NCBI GenBank assembly: GCA_947044405.1 | Contig: CAMRHE010000115.1 | Span: 3,348,001 to 3,412,000 of the forward strand | DNA from: Leptodactylus fallax | Lineage: Eukaryota > Chordata > Amphibia > Anura > Leptodactylidae | Length of the DNA stretch: 64,000 nucleotides | Direction of reading: 5' to 3' | Part shown: piece by piece, positions 39,446 to 52,145 of the stretch | Layout of the letters: each line of letters starts with the position of its first letter | How positions within the stretch are numbered: position 1 is the first letter of the stretch | Position numbers and translations under genes: made by a program | Notes under the pieces: model-generated | Database searches by the model: none | Seen by the model: only the letters and a program-made list of their open reading frames with translations | What the model was told of the DNA's origin: nothing

Positions 39446-39977
39446 AGTTTTCTACATCCCTTCCATCATCCATAGTTCTCACTAATTGTGCCCTAGGTCT
39501 CAGTGGAAATAGGCCCCTTAGTTGTTGGGCCTCATAGAAGCTGCTAAGAAAGCTGGTAGCTACACCCAAGCTGACGTTAACCAGTTAGGTTCAGTATGTA
39601 CATGATATTATTTTCCAAATAAACACACCGATTTACCGGTAAGAGAAGATATCTGCCCCATTTACTTTCTGATGCAAAATTGCATTGAGTTGCCTATAAG
39701 TGTAAAGTGTTGAGAGGCATTTTCATAATGAGCCAGCAGCCTACTTTCAGAAAATACATGTATGGGAAATATAATCCTAATGATACCTTGTGCCATATTA
39801 AAAATGACAGCAAGCCAATACATTGTGAACCACATATAGTGGCATTTGTAAGACTAATCGAACATGACAAAACATAGTTATAATGTGTAAACAGGCACTT
39901 GATGCATATAGCGATACACAGCGGCATGTGAAACAGTGTCAAATAGGCAGCATATAGTGGTACTTATTAGGTACACA
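39446..39977. other. Unannotated sequence
   Basis: 'tagctacacccaagctg' at about 39560 may be the remnant right end of a hAT-like element that contained the minisatellite. Otherwise nothing was recognised. Confidence 0.4.
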
Positions 39978-39979
39978 TA

Positions 39980-40851
39980 CAGTGGCTTGCAAAAGTATTC
40001 ATACCCCTTGAACTTTTTCACATTTTGTCAACTTACAGCCACAAACTTAAATGTATTTTATTGAGATTTTCAGTGATAGGCCAAAGAAAGTAACAGATAA
40101 TTGTGAAGTGGAACGAAAATGATTTTCAGAATTTTAACCAAATAAAATTCTGAAAAGTTTGACATCCAAAAGTATTCAGCCCCCTGTACTCTGATACCCC
40201 TAAATAAAATCCAGTGCACACAATTGCCTTCAGAAGTCACTTTAGTTAATAGAGTTCAGCTGTGTGTAATTTAGTCTCAGTATAAATACACCTGTTCTGT
40301 GAAGGCCTCAGTGGTTTGTTAGAGAACACTAGTGAACAAACAGCATCATCAAGACCAAGGAACTCACCAGACAGGTCAGAGATAAAGTTGTGGAGAAGTT
40401 TAAAGCAGGGTTTGGTTATAAAAACATATCCCAAGCTTTGAGCATCCCAAGGATCACTGTTCAATCCATCATCCAAAAATGGAAAAAGTATTCTACAACT
40501 GCAAACCTACCAAGACATGGCTGTCCACCTAAACTGACAGATCGAGCAAGGAGAGCACTGGTCAGACAAGCAGCCAAGAGGCCCATGGTCACTCTGGAGG
40601 AGCTGCAGAAATCCACAGCTCAGGTGGGAGAATCTGTACACAGGACAACTATAAATTGTGCACTCCACAAATCTGGCCTTTATGGAAGATTGGCAAAAAG
40701 AAAACCATTGTTGAAAGAAAGACATAAGAAGTGCTGTTTGCAGTTTGCCACAAGCCATATAGGAGACACAGCAAGCATATGGAAAATGTAACATGTAAGG
40801 TGACAAAATGTGAAAAAGTTCAAGGGGTATGAATACTTTTCCAAGGCGCTG
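39980..40851 (+). mobile_element. Internally deleted Tc1-like transposon, 872 bp, TA target
   Basis: It starts CAGTGGCTTGCAAAAGT and ends with the inverse ACTTTTCCAAGGCGCTG, with TA on both sides. It belongs to the same family as the 1.7-kb copy at 58347..60037, from which it lacks about 0.8 kb of the catalytic region. Confidence 0.93.
40341..40790 (+). pseudogene. Tc1-like transposase, N-terminal DNA-binding part only
   Basis: The frame encodes the bipartite helix-turn-helix region that binds the terminal repeats: YKNISQALSIPRITVQSII, KKYSTTANLPRHGCPPKLT and the following VHRTTINCALHKSGLYGR. Coding similarity ends at [14 protein letters not shown], where the sequence jumps into the right terminal repeat. 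All three catalytic acidic residues are therefore missing. The reading frame up to that point is open. In principle such a fragment could bind element ends without cutting, but there is no evidence that it is expressed. Confidence 0.92.
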
Positions 40852-40853
40852 TA

Positions 40854-42454
40854 AGTACCAACAAGGCGCATCCTACATATAACAATACTAAGGGCCACAT
40901 TAGAGCAAATAGGCTAAAATCAAGCATATTCATTAAAATGGTTCAAAACATTCCATAAAAGTGGAAGTGGCTACAAAGTGACCACATAAAATAGAGTCCT
41001 AGGTAGCATGCATTCCACCAAAATGTGGCATACACATCACCCAAGAAACTGTAATAGAGGGTACATATATATAAGTAATGGGTACCCCGAAATATATTGA
41101 AAATTTCCATGAACAAAACTTGTCCTAACACAAAGGACATGCAAAAAATTGTGTTTACAGAAAAATGTAAATCTTTACTGCATAACAAGAATACATAATA
41201 TAAATTAAGCAAAATAAATAAAAAAAATAATAAAATATCTCTGAACAGACCCCATGTGGTATTAAGAAAAGTATTACAAAGTGAAGTGTGATAAGTAACT
41301 GTGGAAAAAAAATATATAAATATTATTTCAAGAAAACATTTCCAAAGCATAGTCAAAGGGCTCATAAACCGCTGTAAATCGAGCCAATGTATCATCCTAC
41401 AGTCCACATTCAAGATGTTAGGTCCTAATTATTCTTTCCTTTTAAGAATACGTATCCTATATCCACCTCTTCCAAGGAAGGAGGAATATGAGGTCCAGTA
41501 TTGTAGACCTGAGTTCTCTCCTACAATACTTACATTCTGTGAAATGTTTTGGCACCAGGAGGTCAAGTCATTTTTCGCTGTGTATCTGTGCTGGTCGAAT
41601 CGTGTTCTTAAATCAAGTCTCTATGGGATTGATATGCCACCTTACTAAAATATTTTGAAGCCGTAGAGTATATTGTGTTCCTATTCCATTCCAATAGTAC
41701 TACGAAAGCATCAAAAATAAAAAGGAAAACTGCAGAGCTCAAAGATCAAAGCACAAAGGGAGACAAAACACAAGAAAATTAAAAGCTCTATAAAATAAAA
41801 CACAAAGAAGTCGCTTCCTTTGTGTCACCAAATGAAAAAGAACAAAACTTTAATTAAAACTGAAATTAGTCGTTGAATTTTACTCATTGGACGAAGGATC
41901 ATTCATTTCTGTCATGAAAAACATTGCATTCAGCTGTAAAAGCAAATAAGTGTATAAAAGAGATTAAATCCTGCGATACCAATGTAATATTACCCCTTGG
42001 GATTAAGTTTAGTTTTCCGCATTGTAAAAAGGATTTGTTTGAGCAGGAAAGGTTTCATGACAGTTTATTAAATAAAATCAGAGGTCTCTCCTATAAAGAG
42101 AGGTTAGAAACATCAGGCCAGTTCAGTTTGTAAAAAGACACTTTGGAGATGATCTTGTAAGGGAGCGGAGGGCACCCCCTCCATTGTTAGGGAGTCAGAA
42201 CTTACCCTGGCCCTTTCTATTAAATACAAAATGAAAAATGTATACAGCTCACCAGTAAGCAATTGTTAAGTCTGGAAAACACACAGAAGCGGTCTGCAGG
42301 ACTGGCAGATGGGAACAAAGGTGTACAGGCGGAAAGATAGGTCCGCCAACGATGTCGGATATAAATAAAACGTAACTTTTAAGGTGCCATTAAAAACTGG
42401 GAATGGAGGTCTCCAAAACAAATGTTTCGAGTCACATGGAGGTAATGCATAACA
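40854..42454. other. Unannotated sequence, with one segment duplicated downstream
   Basis: AT-rich. 41640..41930 resembles 43600..43835 in the same orientation. Around 42035..42155 a short frame (RGLSYKERLETSGQFSL) recalls the C-terminal end of some LINE-encoded proteins, but it is too short to assign. The 156-codon minus-strand frame at 40943..41413 is hydrophobic and AT-driven and is not supported as a gene. Confidence 0.4.
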
Positions 42455-42471
42455 GATAGATAGATAGATAT

Positions 42472-42520
<49 letters not shown>

Positions 42521-42521
42521 G

Positions 42522-42580
<59 letters not shown>

Positions 42581-42581
42581 G
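42455..42581. repeat. (GATA)n microsatellite, about 127 bp
   Basis: Long GATA array with two interruptions (TATA at about 42470 and GAGA near 42520). Confidence 0.97.
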
Positions 42582-42620
42582 CAAAAATTGGCAGCACTTC
42601 AAATATCAAATAGTATTTCT

Positions 42621-43380
42621 TTAAAGGGGTTGTCCAGGATAAAAGCTAATTCCTACACTAATCTAAACACCCTCAACCCGCCTACTTTCTAAATAACATA
42701 ATTTATCAAAAATGTATATTTACCCATATCCCTGGGACGATCATGTGACTGCCCCAGGTACATTTGCTGGTTATCTGGTGACAATCCGTTTCCCAGTTTC
42801 CAGAAATGGAACGTCACTACTACTCCCCCCATCCACTTCATTATATTTACCTCTCTTCCTTTCAGTCTTCCTCCTGCAGGACGGCTCCTCCCTCTTTTCT
42901 GACTGCCGACACGCGCAATAGTCTCTGGGCTCTCCAGCCGATAATCCACCTTTACTGCGCAGGCGTGCGAGCAGCTCCCACACCTACGCAGTAGAGGTGG
43001 ATCATCGGCTGCAGAGCACAGAGCAGCGCTGGGACTACTGAGTGCGCCGGCAGAATCAGAAAAGAGGGAGGGGCCATCCTACAGGAGGAAGACTGAAAGG
43101 AAGACATGTAAGTATAATGGGGTTGGGGGATGGGCGGGATAGCTAGAGAGACAGGGAGGGGGAGTATGGGAGGGAGGGAGAGAGGAAGAGGGGGGAGTGA
43201 GGTGAGAGGGGTTAGTGTGGAAGTCTATGCAGGAAGCTGAGCCATGTAAACAAATGCAGAAGATTCCAGGAGCTCCCAGAGACACCCATAAATCACTCAA
43301 AACACGGCTAAAGGTATATGGGTGGATTTATTTTAAAAAAAATATAAAAAAAACATTTTTTGCCCGGAAAACCCCTTTAA
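42621..43380 (+). mobile_element. TTAA-flanked foldback element, 760 bp
   Basis: It is bounded by TTAAAGGGGTTGTCCAGG and GGAAAACCCCTTTAA. The interior is largely self-complementary; for example 'gacggctcctccctcttttc' at about 42880 pairs with the sequence at about 43050..43085. The copy at 44538..45278 is in inverted orientation. It is non-coding and of the piggyBac/Kolobok target type. Confidence 0.75.
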
Positions 43381-43536
43381 CACTAAGCAAAGCTGCTTTG
43401 GAATAAAGACACACTAACCATTTGATATTTGGAGTGCTGCCAGTGTTTGTTCTTTGTATGTATTGGGTGTATCCAGCTCCCCATTAGGATTCTGCACCCT
43501 TACTTTTATTGCGGTGCAGCTTTGACTTTCTTTTTC

Positions 43537-43538
<2 letters not shown>

Positions 43539-43578
<40 letters not shown>
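43539..43578. repeat. (GATA)n microsatellite
   Basis: About ten consecutive GATA units. Confidence 0.95.
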
Positions 43579-43580
<2 letters not shown>

Positions 43581-43599
43581 GATATGCTTGCTTACTTCA

Positions 43600-44537
43600 A
43601 CCGGTATAAAATATTTTGTGGACATCTATTGTGTTCCTATAAAAGTGTACAGAAGATTAAAGTGCACAAGGAGAGAAAATGAGACAACTAAAACCTACAA
43701 ATGATATAAAATAAATGTATTCAGTTTCGTTTATGTCATTAAAGATCTCATCTTTAATTAAATCCTAATTTGTGTCATTGAAGTTTGCACATTGGAGGAA
43801 GGATGATTCATTTCTGTCTTGAAAACATTTCATTGTATTCTCTTTTCTAAAGTTTTATGAGTTTTTCTTGTTGTTTTTCTGATTTGTTATTAAATTAATA
43901 TTAGATCTCTCACATCTTTGGAGATGAGTGGGTGCAAATGTGGTAAAGTCAAAACTAACCAAAGCAAGGCTCAATGGATCCAGCATCAATGGTTCCTGCC
44001 AGTCACAGTTTGCAGCGATGTAGGGCACATCATGTGCCTTAAATATTGGCCTTGTTGTTGCAGCCTGTGATGGTCTGGGACCATTGGTGCCGAAGTGGTA
44101 AATCATTTATCAGGTAGCTGTGGGCTGTTTTATTATTTTACCACCAATTGAGATTGTGATGTACAGAGACTGGTAAGGGCCTATTTTTTTTTTACTAAAA
44201 ATGAGCTACTGTATAATTAATAAGACTGAAATCTGTGACATTCAATCAATTGTTATTGTGTTTATCCAGAATAATCCAAAAAATCATATTATGAACAACA
44301 GCAGACACTGGTTACTCAAGATACAGGGAAATTCTCCTTCTTTACCTTTTGACCTGCAACTACTGGGAAAGGTCTATTAAAATAAGTCCTTCTGGTGGAA
44401 AAGGGAAACTTGCTCTAGAACTACCTTTTGGAAGTTAGTTCCCTATACATCAATGCCTGGTTTTCCTGAGATCTTGTCTGGGAAAGAAATATGCAAGGCA
44501 TTCATGGTTTAATAAGTCCCAATAAGGTGATGTGTCC
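43600..44537. other. Unannotated sequence, first part duplicated from 41640..41930
   Basis: 43600..43835 shares phrases with 41640..41930 ('ttgtgttcctat', 'gaaggat(g)attcatttctgt') at matching spacing. The rest holds nothing recognisable. Confidence 0.45.
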
Positions 44538-45278
44538 TTAAAGGAGTTTACCGGGAAAAAAATTTTTGTTTAAAAAATGTCTGCTATTAATGGGTTAATA
44601 AATGCACCCATATACCTTTAGATGTGTTTTGAGTGATTTCTGGGTGTCTCTGGGAGCTCCTGGTATCTTCTACATTTGTTTACATAGTTCAGCTTACTGC
44701 TATGTAACTTCCAAATTAACCCCTCTCACCTCACTCCCCCTCCTCCCTCTCTCCCTCCCTCTCTCACATACTCCCCCTCCGTCTCTCTAGCTATCCCGCC
44801 CACTACTAGCCCTTCCCTACCTACTCAGCCCAACCCCATTATATACTTACCTCTCTTCCTTCCAGCCTTCTTCTTTCGCACCGGCTCCTCCTTCTTTACT
44901 GATTCTGCAGGCGCGCGCTCTTCTCCAAGCACTGTGGGAGCTGCACAGTAGAGGTGGATTATTGGCAGCAGTGCGCAGAGCAGCGCTAGGAGAAGCAGCA
45001 GCAGTCAGAATAGAAGGAGGAGCCATCGCACAGGAAGAAGGCTGAAAGGTAAGTATGATGGAGTGGATGGGGGGGGGGTGAAGAGTAGTAGTGACAATCA
45101 GTTTCCGGAAATGGGGAAACGGATCATCATCGGATAATCAGAAAATGTCCCTGGGGCGGTCACATGGGTATATGGGTAAATATACATTTTTGATTAATTA
45201 TGTTATTTAGAAAGTAGGAGGGGTCAGGGTGTTTAGATTAGTGTAGGGATTTCCAGTTATCCCGGACAACCCCTTTAA
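44538..45278 (-). mobile_element. TTAA-flanked foldback element, inverted partner of 42621..43380
   Basis: The right end, reverse-complemented, reads TTAAAGGGGTTGTCCGGGAT and continues with the same 'tacactaatctaaacaccct' as the other copy. The left end is TTAAAGGAGTTTACCGGG. The pair lies head to tail in opposite orientation, about 1.16 kb apart. Confidence 0.75.
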
Positions 45279-47546
45279 CATGGAATTCCTTATGATCCAC
45301 GTCTATGACCTCTCACCCAGCTAGCCTGTACCCTACTTCGCACTGATAACAGGAAACCTCGAAACAGCTGTCTGTGGTCCCTCTTCCTTTTGAATAGTTA
45401 TACTGGCTTGGTTTCACTCCCAGGTTATACCACTAGGTTTCAGAGAAACCAGGCACTGATCTACAAGGAGCTACCTTTCAAAAGGTGGCACTAGAGCAAG
45501 TTCCCCTTTCCACCAATGGGTACATAATTGCATATTCCTTATGCAGTATTCTTAGTAGGGCATACACAGTCTAATAAGTCCCTGTGGCTTTTCCTTAAGG
45601 AAACTTTGTTTTTCTTCTGACCCACTTGCAATTAATATATAACATTTAATACTTATTAATAGAAATGTAATTTCTCCTAAGTATCCATTTGGTTTTAAAT
45701 GAATTTAAGGAATTGTCCAACAGACAAGAACAGATGGCTATGCAGAAACCTTGTGGCCACCTGACAGTGGTTAGGTCTCTGCTTTTGCTCTTAATCTTTT
45801 TTTTTCCCAGCAGCTATCAACTCTCCCAATGTCTCCGATAAGCACCAGTTTTTCATCATGGCAGACGCTCTGTAGAAGTAATTCTAGACCTACTGAAGCA
45901 AATCCATCACAATATGATAGACAGGCAACTTGTGATTGTGACTACCGCATGTCAGTCAAAAGTGCCAGCTGGAGTTGTAGAGTAAGACAGTATAAGGCTT
46001 TGAATGTATAAATGTAAACCTGTGATACATATATGTGATGACATGGTATGATTCAGCCGTCATCTACCTGCACAAATTATTCCATAATGACTTAGAATAC
46101 AGAGACATTGTAATGATTTCTAGACTAAAAATAACATTTCAATCGTGGGGAAAAAGTTAAAGTTTAATTAAATTGATAAAGTAGAAAAAAAACCTTAAAG
46201 ATAAAAAATTTATTTAATTAAAATTGATTGTTTTTATACAATAAAAGCTGACACAAAACACATCCCTGCAAATATAATAACCCAGAGAATAAGGCTAAAA
46301 TATTATTTATACACCACTGTGAATAACATAGGTCACTAACCAATTAAAAAAAAAACAATAACAAAAAATGGAACAAATTAAGGAATACATGTTTATATCC
46401 TTCCACCTTTTTGATGTAACATTTTTTTTAATACCTCTACACTATGTAATAATATTTTATGCAGCAATTTCCATTGATTTATGTTGGTTTAGGAACTGTG
46501 TGGATTCAGCCATACTTGGTTATAAATTATGTAGATTATAAAGTATGGGCAGGTAAAGAAGCCAAATCCAAGGACGGGGTCAGATTGTGGTCTGGATACA
46601 ACGAGGTCAGGGTCAACAAGCTTAAAAAAGATCAAACAATTCAGACAGAAACTTATTAAATCAATATCTAGAGCAATCAAGTCCCAAGCAGATGTCAGGG
46701 CAGACAGCAATCAGGAAAGGCCAGAAGGTCAGACCAGTAGCCAGGCAGTAGTAAAAACCATGCAATTGTGCTTCAAATAGCTCTGACCTTGAGAAAATAC
46801 TGTAGGCAATGCCTCAATGTCAGGAGGGAGCTTGGTAGAAAGTTATGTTGAGGTATGATATCTGTATCAGGGATAGGTATACATCCTAATAAACATGTTT
46901 CACCAAAATACAAGGGGGATGTCCTGAAGGGCATTTTCCAGGTTGTAACCAATAGCTCAAATCCTCAGTCACACCACATGTACTTCAGGATAAAGTTGAC
47001 AAAGAGGTACAGGTGGGATGCTTCCAGAATTAAATCTTCTCCTACTCCCCATCTGCCAGGTAACCCTTCCTTGCTCCCCATCCAACCCCCTTACTATTTC
47101 CCTATTGCATCCCAATTTTAACTCCTGACTGCCTCTCACTACCAATACTGTCATAGATCGGTCTGTACCATGATGTGCCCGTTTCATCCATCTCTCACTC
47201 TTGATTTTTTTTTTTTTCACTTTTCAATGTGGATAGAACTTTGATGGCTATGTAAGCAAAACCAATGTTGGACTGGCCCAACTGAGTTTCAGAGGATCCT
47301 CTGGTGGGCCCAGACACAATAAACCGAAGACACAGACAATTGAAGGGTACTATGGTTTATTTCATAGTGGTTGTTGGAGGGTGGACCCCCAGAATTATTT
47401 TATCTGGTAGACCCAAGGATTCATAGTCTGACACTGAGCCAACCTCTATCTTTTGATGCTACTTTGTAAAATTCAAAAATGTCAAATTTTCATTGTAATT
47501 TTTAATTTGTATCTTTACTTTATAGAGAACTTTTAAAAACTAATCT
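45279..47546. other. Unannotated sequence
   Basis: No gene, element end or tandem array was recognised in about 2.3 kb. Confidence 0.5.
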
Positions 47547-47923
47547 TTAAAGGGTTTGTGCTGGTCCTTTTTATTGATGACCTAGCTTCAGGATAGGTCC
47601 TCAAGAGATCAGTGGAACTCCGAATTCCGGGATTCATGCTGATCAACTGTTGAAAGGGCTATAACACTCATGCAAGCACCATGACCCCTTTGCTGTTTAC
47701 ATGGCACACTGTTTGATTCATAGCGGCTGTGCAAGAAAATTACAGCCTCATTCACTTGTATGGGATGAGGCTGTAATTACATTGTACGGCCACTATAAAG
47801 CAGATGGCGTGTGAAGGGTTCATGGCACTTGCTCTCCTGGGTATTGAACGCCGACTAATCTTTTATTGATGACCTATCCTGATGATAGGCCATCAATAGA
47901 AAAGAACTGGGCAAACCCTTTAA
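47547..47923. mobile_element. TTAA-flanked MITE, 377 bp
   Basis: TTAAAGGGTTTGTGCTGG and CTGGGCAAACCCTTTAA are inverted repeats. Inside, 'tttattgatgacctagctt' and 'ttttattgatgacctatcct' recur as inverted subterminal repeats. A related fragment is at 12003..12310. Confidence 0.75.
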
Positions 47924-47949
47924 CTTCATCTCTTGTGTATCATAATATC

Positions 47950-48190
47950 CTTAAAGGGTCTTCCCCTTACAGACATTTATATCATATAAGGATGAGCTAT
48001 AAATGTATTGGATCTACAAGTAGCTTGTTGGCTGTACAGATGGTGCTTGTTCCATATGTGTATCAAGAACAGGGGTCTGCCCGACTCTTATCCCATCCTG
48101 TTAGGTAGCCATTAATGGAGAGGTGACCACCATTCACACATCTCTATTTACTTCTATGAATGTTACAGAAACAACTTTTGCTTGTTTATT
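47950..48190. mobile_element. Partial TTAA-type element
   Basis: It starts CTTAAAGGGTCTTCCCC followed by 'agacatttatatcatataag'. The other end was not found. Confidence 0.35.
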
Positions 48191-49056
48191 TACATTAAGG
48201 TTCATTGAAGCGAATGGAGATATCTGTGCACATGACTGTCCACACATCTAAGGACAGAATAATCCACAATAAATCAAATGATATGCAAAAGGGTTCTCCA
48301 TGAGGAAGTATACCGTCACATCAGTGCCACCTCTTTACCTGAGCACAACAGCAGGACATGTCTGTACGGACCAGTGACCTCTACACTTATGTCACTGCAA
48401 AACAAAGATCACATGAAGAAGGCATGAAGTATCTTCTTAAAGTGACAGTTGTCTTGTCCAAAATTATTCAAAATTATACATTAATCTTCTTTGTTTCTAT
48501 CCATTATATATCCTTAGATTGTCCATTTTTATAAAAGATGTTTTAATTTGGAAGAGACATGACACCCATAAAGATGTCTTATCAATGACCCTACTGGAAT
48601 GTGACCTGCAATCTAGTAGGGCAACATGTTATTTATCTCAGGCAATTGATGTGGATTTATTACAGTTACGACAACAAATCACTTTGTGTTCACCCATGTT
48701 CATGTGATGAATGACCAGACAGTCCGGTTACATGAAAAGTGATGTATTCAGCTTCTTTTAAACAGGGTCGAAGGTACATCTCATATTTATGGTGTCTTAC
48801 TTTGCAGGTAAACATCACCTATCATTTTATTATGTAAGTTACTAATATATGTCCCCTCCCAGCTCAAATTTAGATAAGACCTCCAACTTCTCATAAAACT
48901 AATTCAGTACACTACAGTAATATGCTATTGAAAACCTTGACAGGCTGCAGTCAACAACACAACCACTTGGTGGCAGCACATAGACAAAATATTGTGAAAT
49001 CACATTGTATTGAAAAACTGATTATCTCATGACACACATATCTGGACATGTCCAAC
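48191..49056. other. Unannotated sequence
   Basis: 'cttaaagtgacagttgtctt' at about 48436 may be a TTAA-type element end without a partner. There is no gene. Confidence 0.4.
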
Positions 49057-49301
49057 TTAGGCTGCGGTCACACTAGCGTTCAGTGATTGTTCAGGGACTC
49101 TGTTCCCCATTCCGTTTAAAATATGTTCTCTGCGCCGATTTTGGGGTGGAAATCAGGCAGAAACCCGGCGGACCTCAATATAGTTTATGGGGTCCATGGG
49201 TTTCCGCAGGTAACTGCTATGTAAGCGAAGAGGGTTTTAGTTTTTCTTGTCCCCAAACGGACCCGAAGAACGGAAACCCAAAGGCTAGTGTGAAGCTAGC
49301 G
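49057..49301. mobile_element. MITE (GGTCACACTAGCGTT ends), 245 bp
   Basis: It runs from TTAGGCTGCGGTCACACTAG to GCTAGTGTGAAGCTAGCGTT, with partly inverted ends. The interior 'tatggggtccatgggtttcc' also occurs at about 28875..28893 in a shorter relative. Confidence 0.55.
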
Positions 49302-49984
49302 TTATAGGAATGGTATGGAAGGACGCATGTGTATAGGATTGTAAACTACAGCCTTATTTTTTATTTGTGTTCTTCTCAGCACACTCCTTGCATTGGGCTG
49401 TGTAGTTATCTAGAAATATTGTAACCCAATATCATTGTACAGTTTCAGTGTTAGAAATTTTACATACTTTATTATCTATTGGTTTCCTGCTACTTATTTT
49501 TTTCGTCTACTTTTTAGCTCTTCTCTATTTTTGTCTACAATATTATCCTATCCCCTGTGGATAGGGGATAAGTGTCTGCAATGAAAAAATCCACTTAATA
49601 CCCAATTGTTCACAATTCAGTCTTGTTTCCATCGCTTACGACAGAACCCTCCATTCCTAGTTCTCATTGCGATTGTCCTTTTCACCCTTAGAGCAAGATT
49701 TTTAATGAGAGTCATGTCTCTAGATCCGCCTGCGGGCACAGCACATGGCAGACTGCTATTAGTAATGTATCTAAAAATTGTAATACTAGAATTAAAGGTG
49801 AATATTAGCATCTCTACACATTATTGTTTTCTTACAGTTTTTTAAAGCAAAACCTGGAGTGGTTTAAAAAAAAATAAATAAAAGTACCATACCCCTTTTT
49901 TTTTTGTAGGTTTTTACCCTTTATAATCTACATGTGAAATTGTCTTCAAATATTGTGTAAAAAAAACCCTGAATTATATATTTA

Positions 49985-50215
49985 GCTTACTTGTATAGGA
50001 CCATCATATTCTGCAACGCTTTTACAGACATTATGGTTACTGTTCCATATAGGGCTCACAATCTACATTCCCTATGAGTATGTCTTTGGAATGTGGGAGA
50101 AAACCCGCACAAACACACAGAGAACATGCAAACTCTTTGCGGATGTTGTCCGTGGCAGGATTTGAACCTAGGACTCCAGCGCTGAAAGGCTGCAGTACTA
50201 ATCACTGAGCCCCCA
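49985..50215 (-). mobile_element. tRNA-derived SINE with L2-like tail
   Basis: On the minus strand the head reads GGGGGCTCAGTGATTAG, an A-box region. About 40 bases later comes CTAGGTTCAAATCC, a good B-box (50168..50158). These are the internal RNA polymerase III promoter boxes of tRNA genes and tRNA-derived SINEs. The tail towards 49985 ('ctcacaatctacattccc', then a run of 'tatataattc' type) resembles LINE L2-type 3' ends. There is no clear target duplication. It is too degenerate to be a tRNA gene. Confidence 0.65.
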
Positions 50216-50230
50216 TGTGCTCTCTGACCC

Positions 50231-50553
50231 TTAGGCACCTTGCAGACGACTGTGGTGGAAAATCCGGGACAGCACACTGACCCATTCATTTCTGTCAGCC
50301 CACGCACACAACCGTGAAGTACACTGTCCCGTGTGCGGGGCAACAGTCCAGGACACAAAACTCAGGACAGTTCCTATTCCTGTCTGGTTTTGCAGCCATG
50401 CTTTTGCGGCTCCTATTCACTGAATGAAGGTGCTGTGGAAGCACAGCCTTTGCACGAGTGTCATGCGGATGACATCCATGTGAAGCCCGTGCACCGGCTA
50501 TGCCGTTCAATCACGACCGGCGGCTAGCACTAATTGTGAGCAACCGGCCTTAA
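50231..50553. mobile_element. MITE (TTAGGCACCTTGCAGACGAC end)
   Basis: It starts TTAGGCACCTTGCAGACGAC and ends GAGCAACCGGCCTTAA. Related starts occur at about 27360. TTAAAGAGGATCTGTCAGCT directly follows the end at 50550 and begins another TTAA-type repeat with no clear right end. Confidence 0.5.
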
Positions 50554-51734
50554 AGAGGATCTGTCAGCTCTCCTGACTTGTCTGTTTTAGTAAATGCTTG
50601 TAGTAACAATTGTGGACCAATTTTTCTCAAAACTTTTTCTTGTGCTGTTACTCTGTTATCCTTCCTTGCCACAACTCTAATGACCCAAACTAGCAACTTC
50701 ATAAGGATCTATAATGCTGCAATGGAATTTGCAGCTGTAATAAGGTTTGTGTTGCTTAAAAATTTTGAACCATTCAGAAAAAAATATTCACAAATATTAG
50801 ACCTGGTCATTTATTTAAATAAAATTATCCAATATCTCATCTGTGAGTGGCCTTTGCTTTCAGTATCTGGCGTGACCCGCTCATGTTGCAATTTTGGTAT
50901 TTGTCAAATTAGTCCTGTACATTGATATGGAGGAATTTTAGCCCATTCCTCCACACAAAACCGCATCAACTCTGTTGTGTAGGTAGGTTTCCTCCCATAA
51001 ACTGCTTGTTTCAGGTCCTCCCATAACATTTATCTTGGATTAAGGTGAGGACTAGAGATGGGCAAACTGACTCGTACAGAGCCTGGTTCAACCTGAATAT
51101 TCCAAATTGTTCTGCTTTTTACGAAACCAAACAAAAGGAGATTCGTCTCGGGTGGAGGCCCTGGGGAGGTGGAAAAAAAAAAAAAAAAACAATTATTATT
51201 ATTGTTTATTTATATAGCACCATTAATTCCATGGTGCTTTACATTTGCAGATTTACATACGGTACACAAGATATACAAAACAGATAATGCTAACAGAGAC
51301 CAACTGGTACAGTGGGATAGAGGGCCCTGCCCGCAAGGGTTTACAATCTATGAGGGAAGAGGGATAGAGACAGAAGGTGGGGGTAGAGGCTGCTCAGGTG
51401 GTGGTGTGGTGACAGTAGCGTTATTGGAGGTTGTAGGCCTTCCTGAATAGGGGAGTCTTCAGGGCCTTCTTGAAGCTTGTGATTGTGGGGGACAGTCTGA
51501 TGTGTCTTGGTAATGAGTTCCAGAGTATGGGCAGGGCCGGTTTTAGACAAAGTGGGGCCCTGGGCAAAATTAAAAGTGGGGCCCCAAACGCTGATATGCA
51601 AACAACACCATCGTCTTGCAGTCGCAACTCCTATAATAACGCCTCCTTTCTGCCAACAAAAAAGTAATAACAAGCCCTATTTTACCACACACAATTCAAA
51701 TGAGCAACTTTGTACCACCTAATAGATTTTTGCA

Positions 51735-52145
51735 CCCAGTCATCAGTTATTATAACACCTGCTTATAAATAATAGTCCCTGCTTATAAATAATATTACAC
51801 CTTTATTAATAATAGCTCCCTTATAAATGATAAATAGTGCCCTGTATCAGTAATATCCCCCTTATCAGTAACAGTCACCCTGTAAATATAATACTGCTCC
51901 CTTATAAATAATAGCCCGCTCATAAATAATAGTTACCCTTATAATTAATAGTCCCCATTATCACTAATAGCCCCATTTATAAATAAGCCCACTTAACGAT
52001 TATACCCCCTTTATAAACAGTTCCCCCTTATAAATAATAGCCCATCTTATAAATAATAGTTCCCCCTTATAATAGCCCCCTCATATTTAAGTTTCCCAAT
52101 TATATATAGTAACCCACCCTTATATATAATACTTCTCCGTTATAC
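51735..52145. repeat. Degenerate tandem repeat, about 28-32 bp unit
   Basis: The unit is approximately CCCCTTATAAATAATAGT, present about a dozen times with variable length and divergence. Confidence 0.7.

Noticed and set aside
40943..41413. 156-codon hydrophobic minus-strand frame
   Set aside because: Composition follows the AT-rich DNA. There are no motifs, no supporting start context and no neighbouring gene structure.
50158..50215. Genuine tRNA gene on the minus strand
   Set aside because: The sequence continues into a LINE-like tail and the stems are mismatched, so it is a SINE head.
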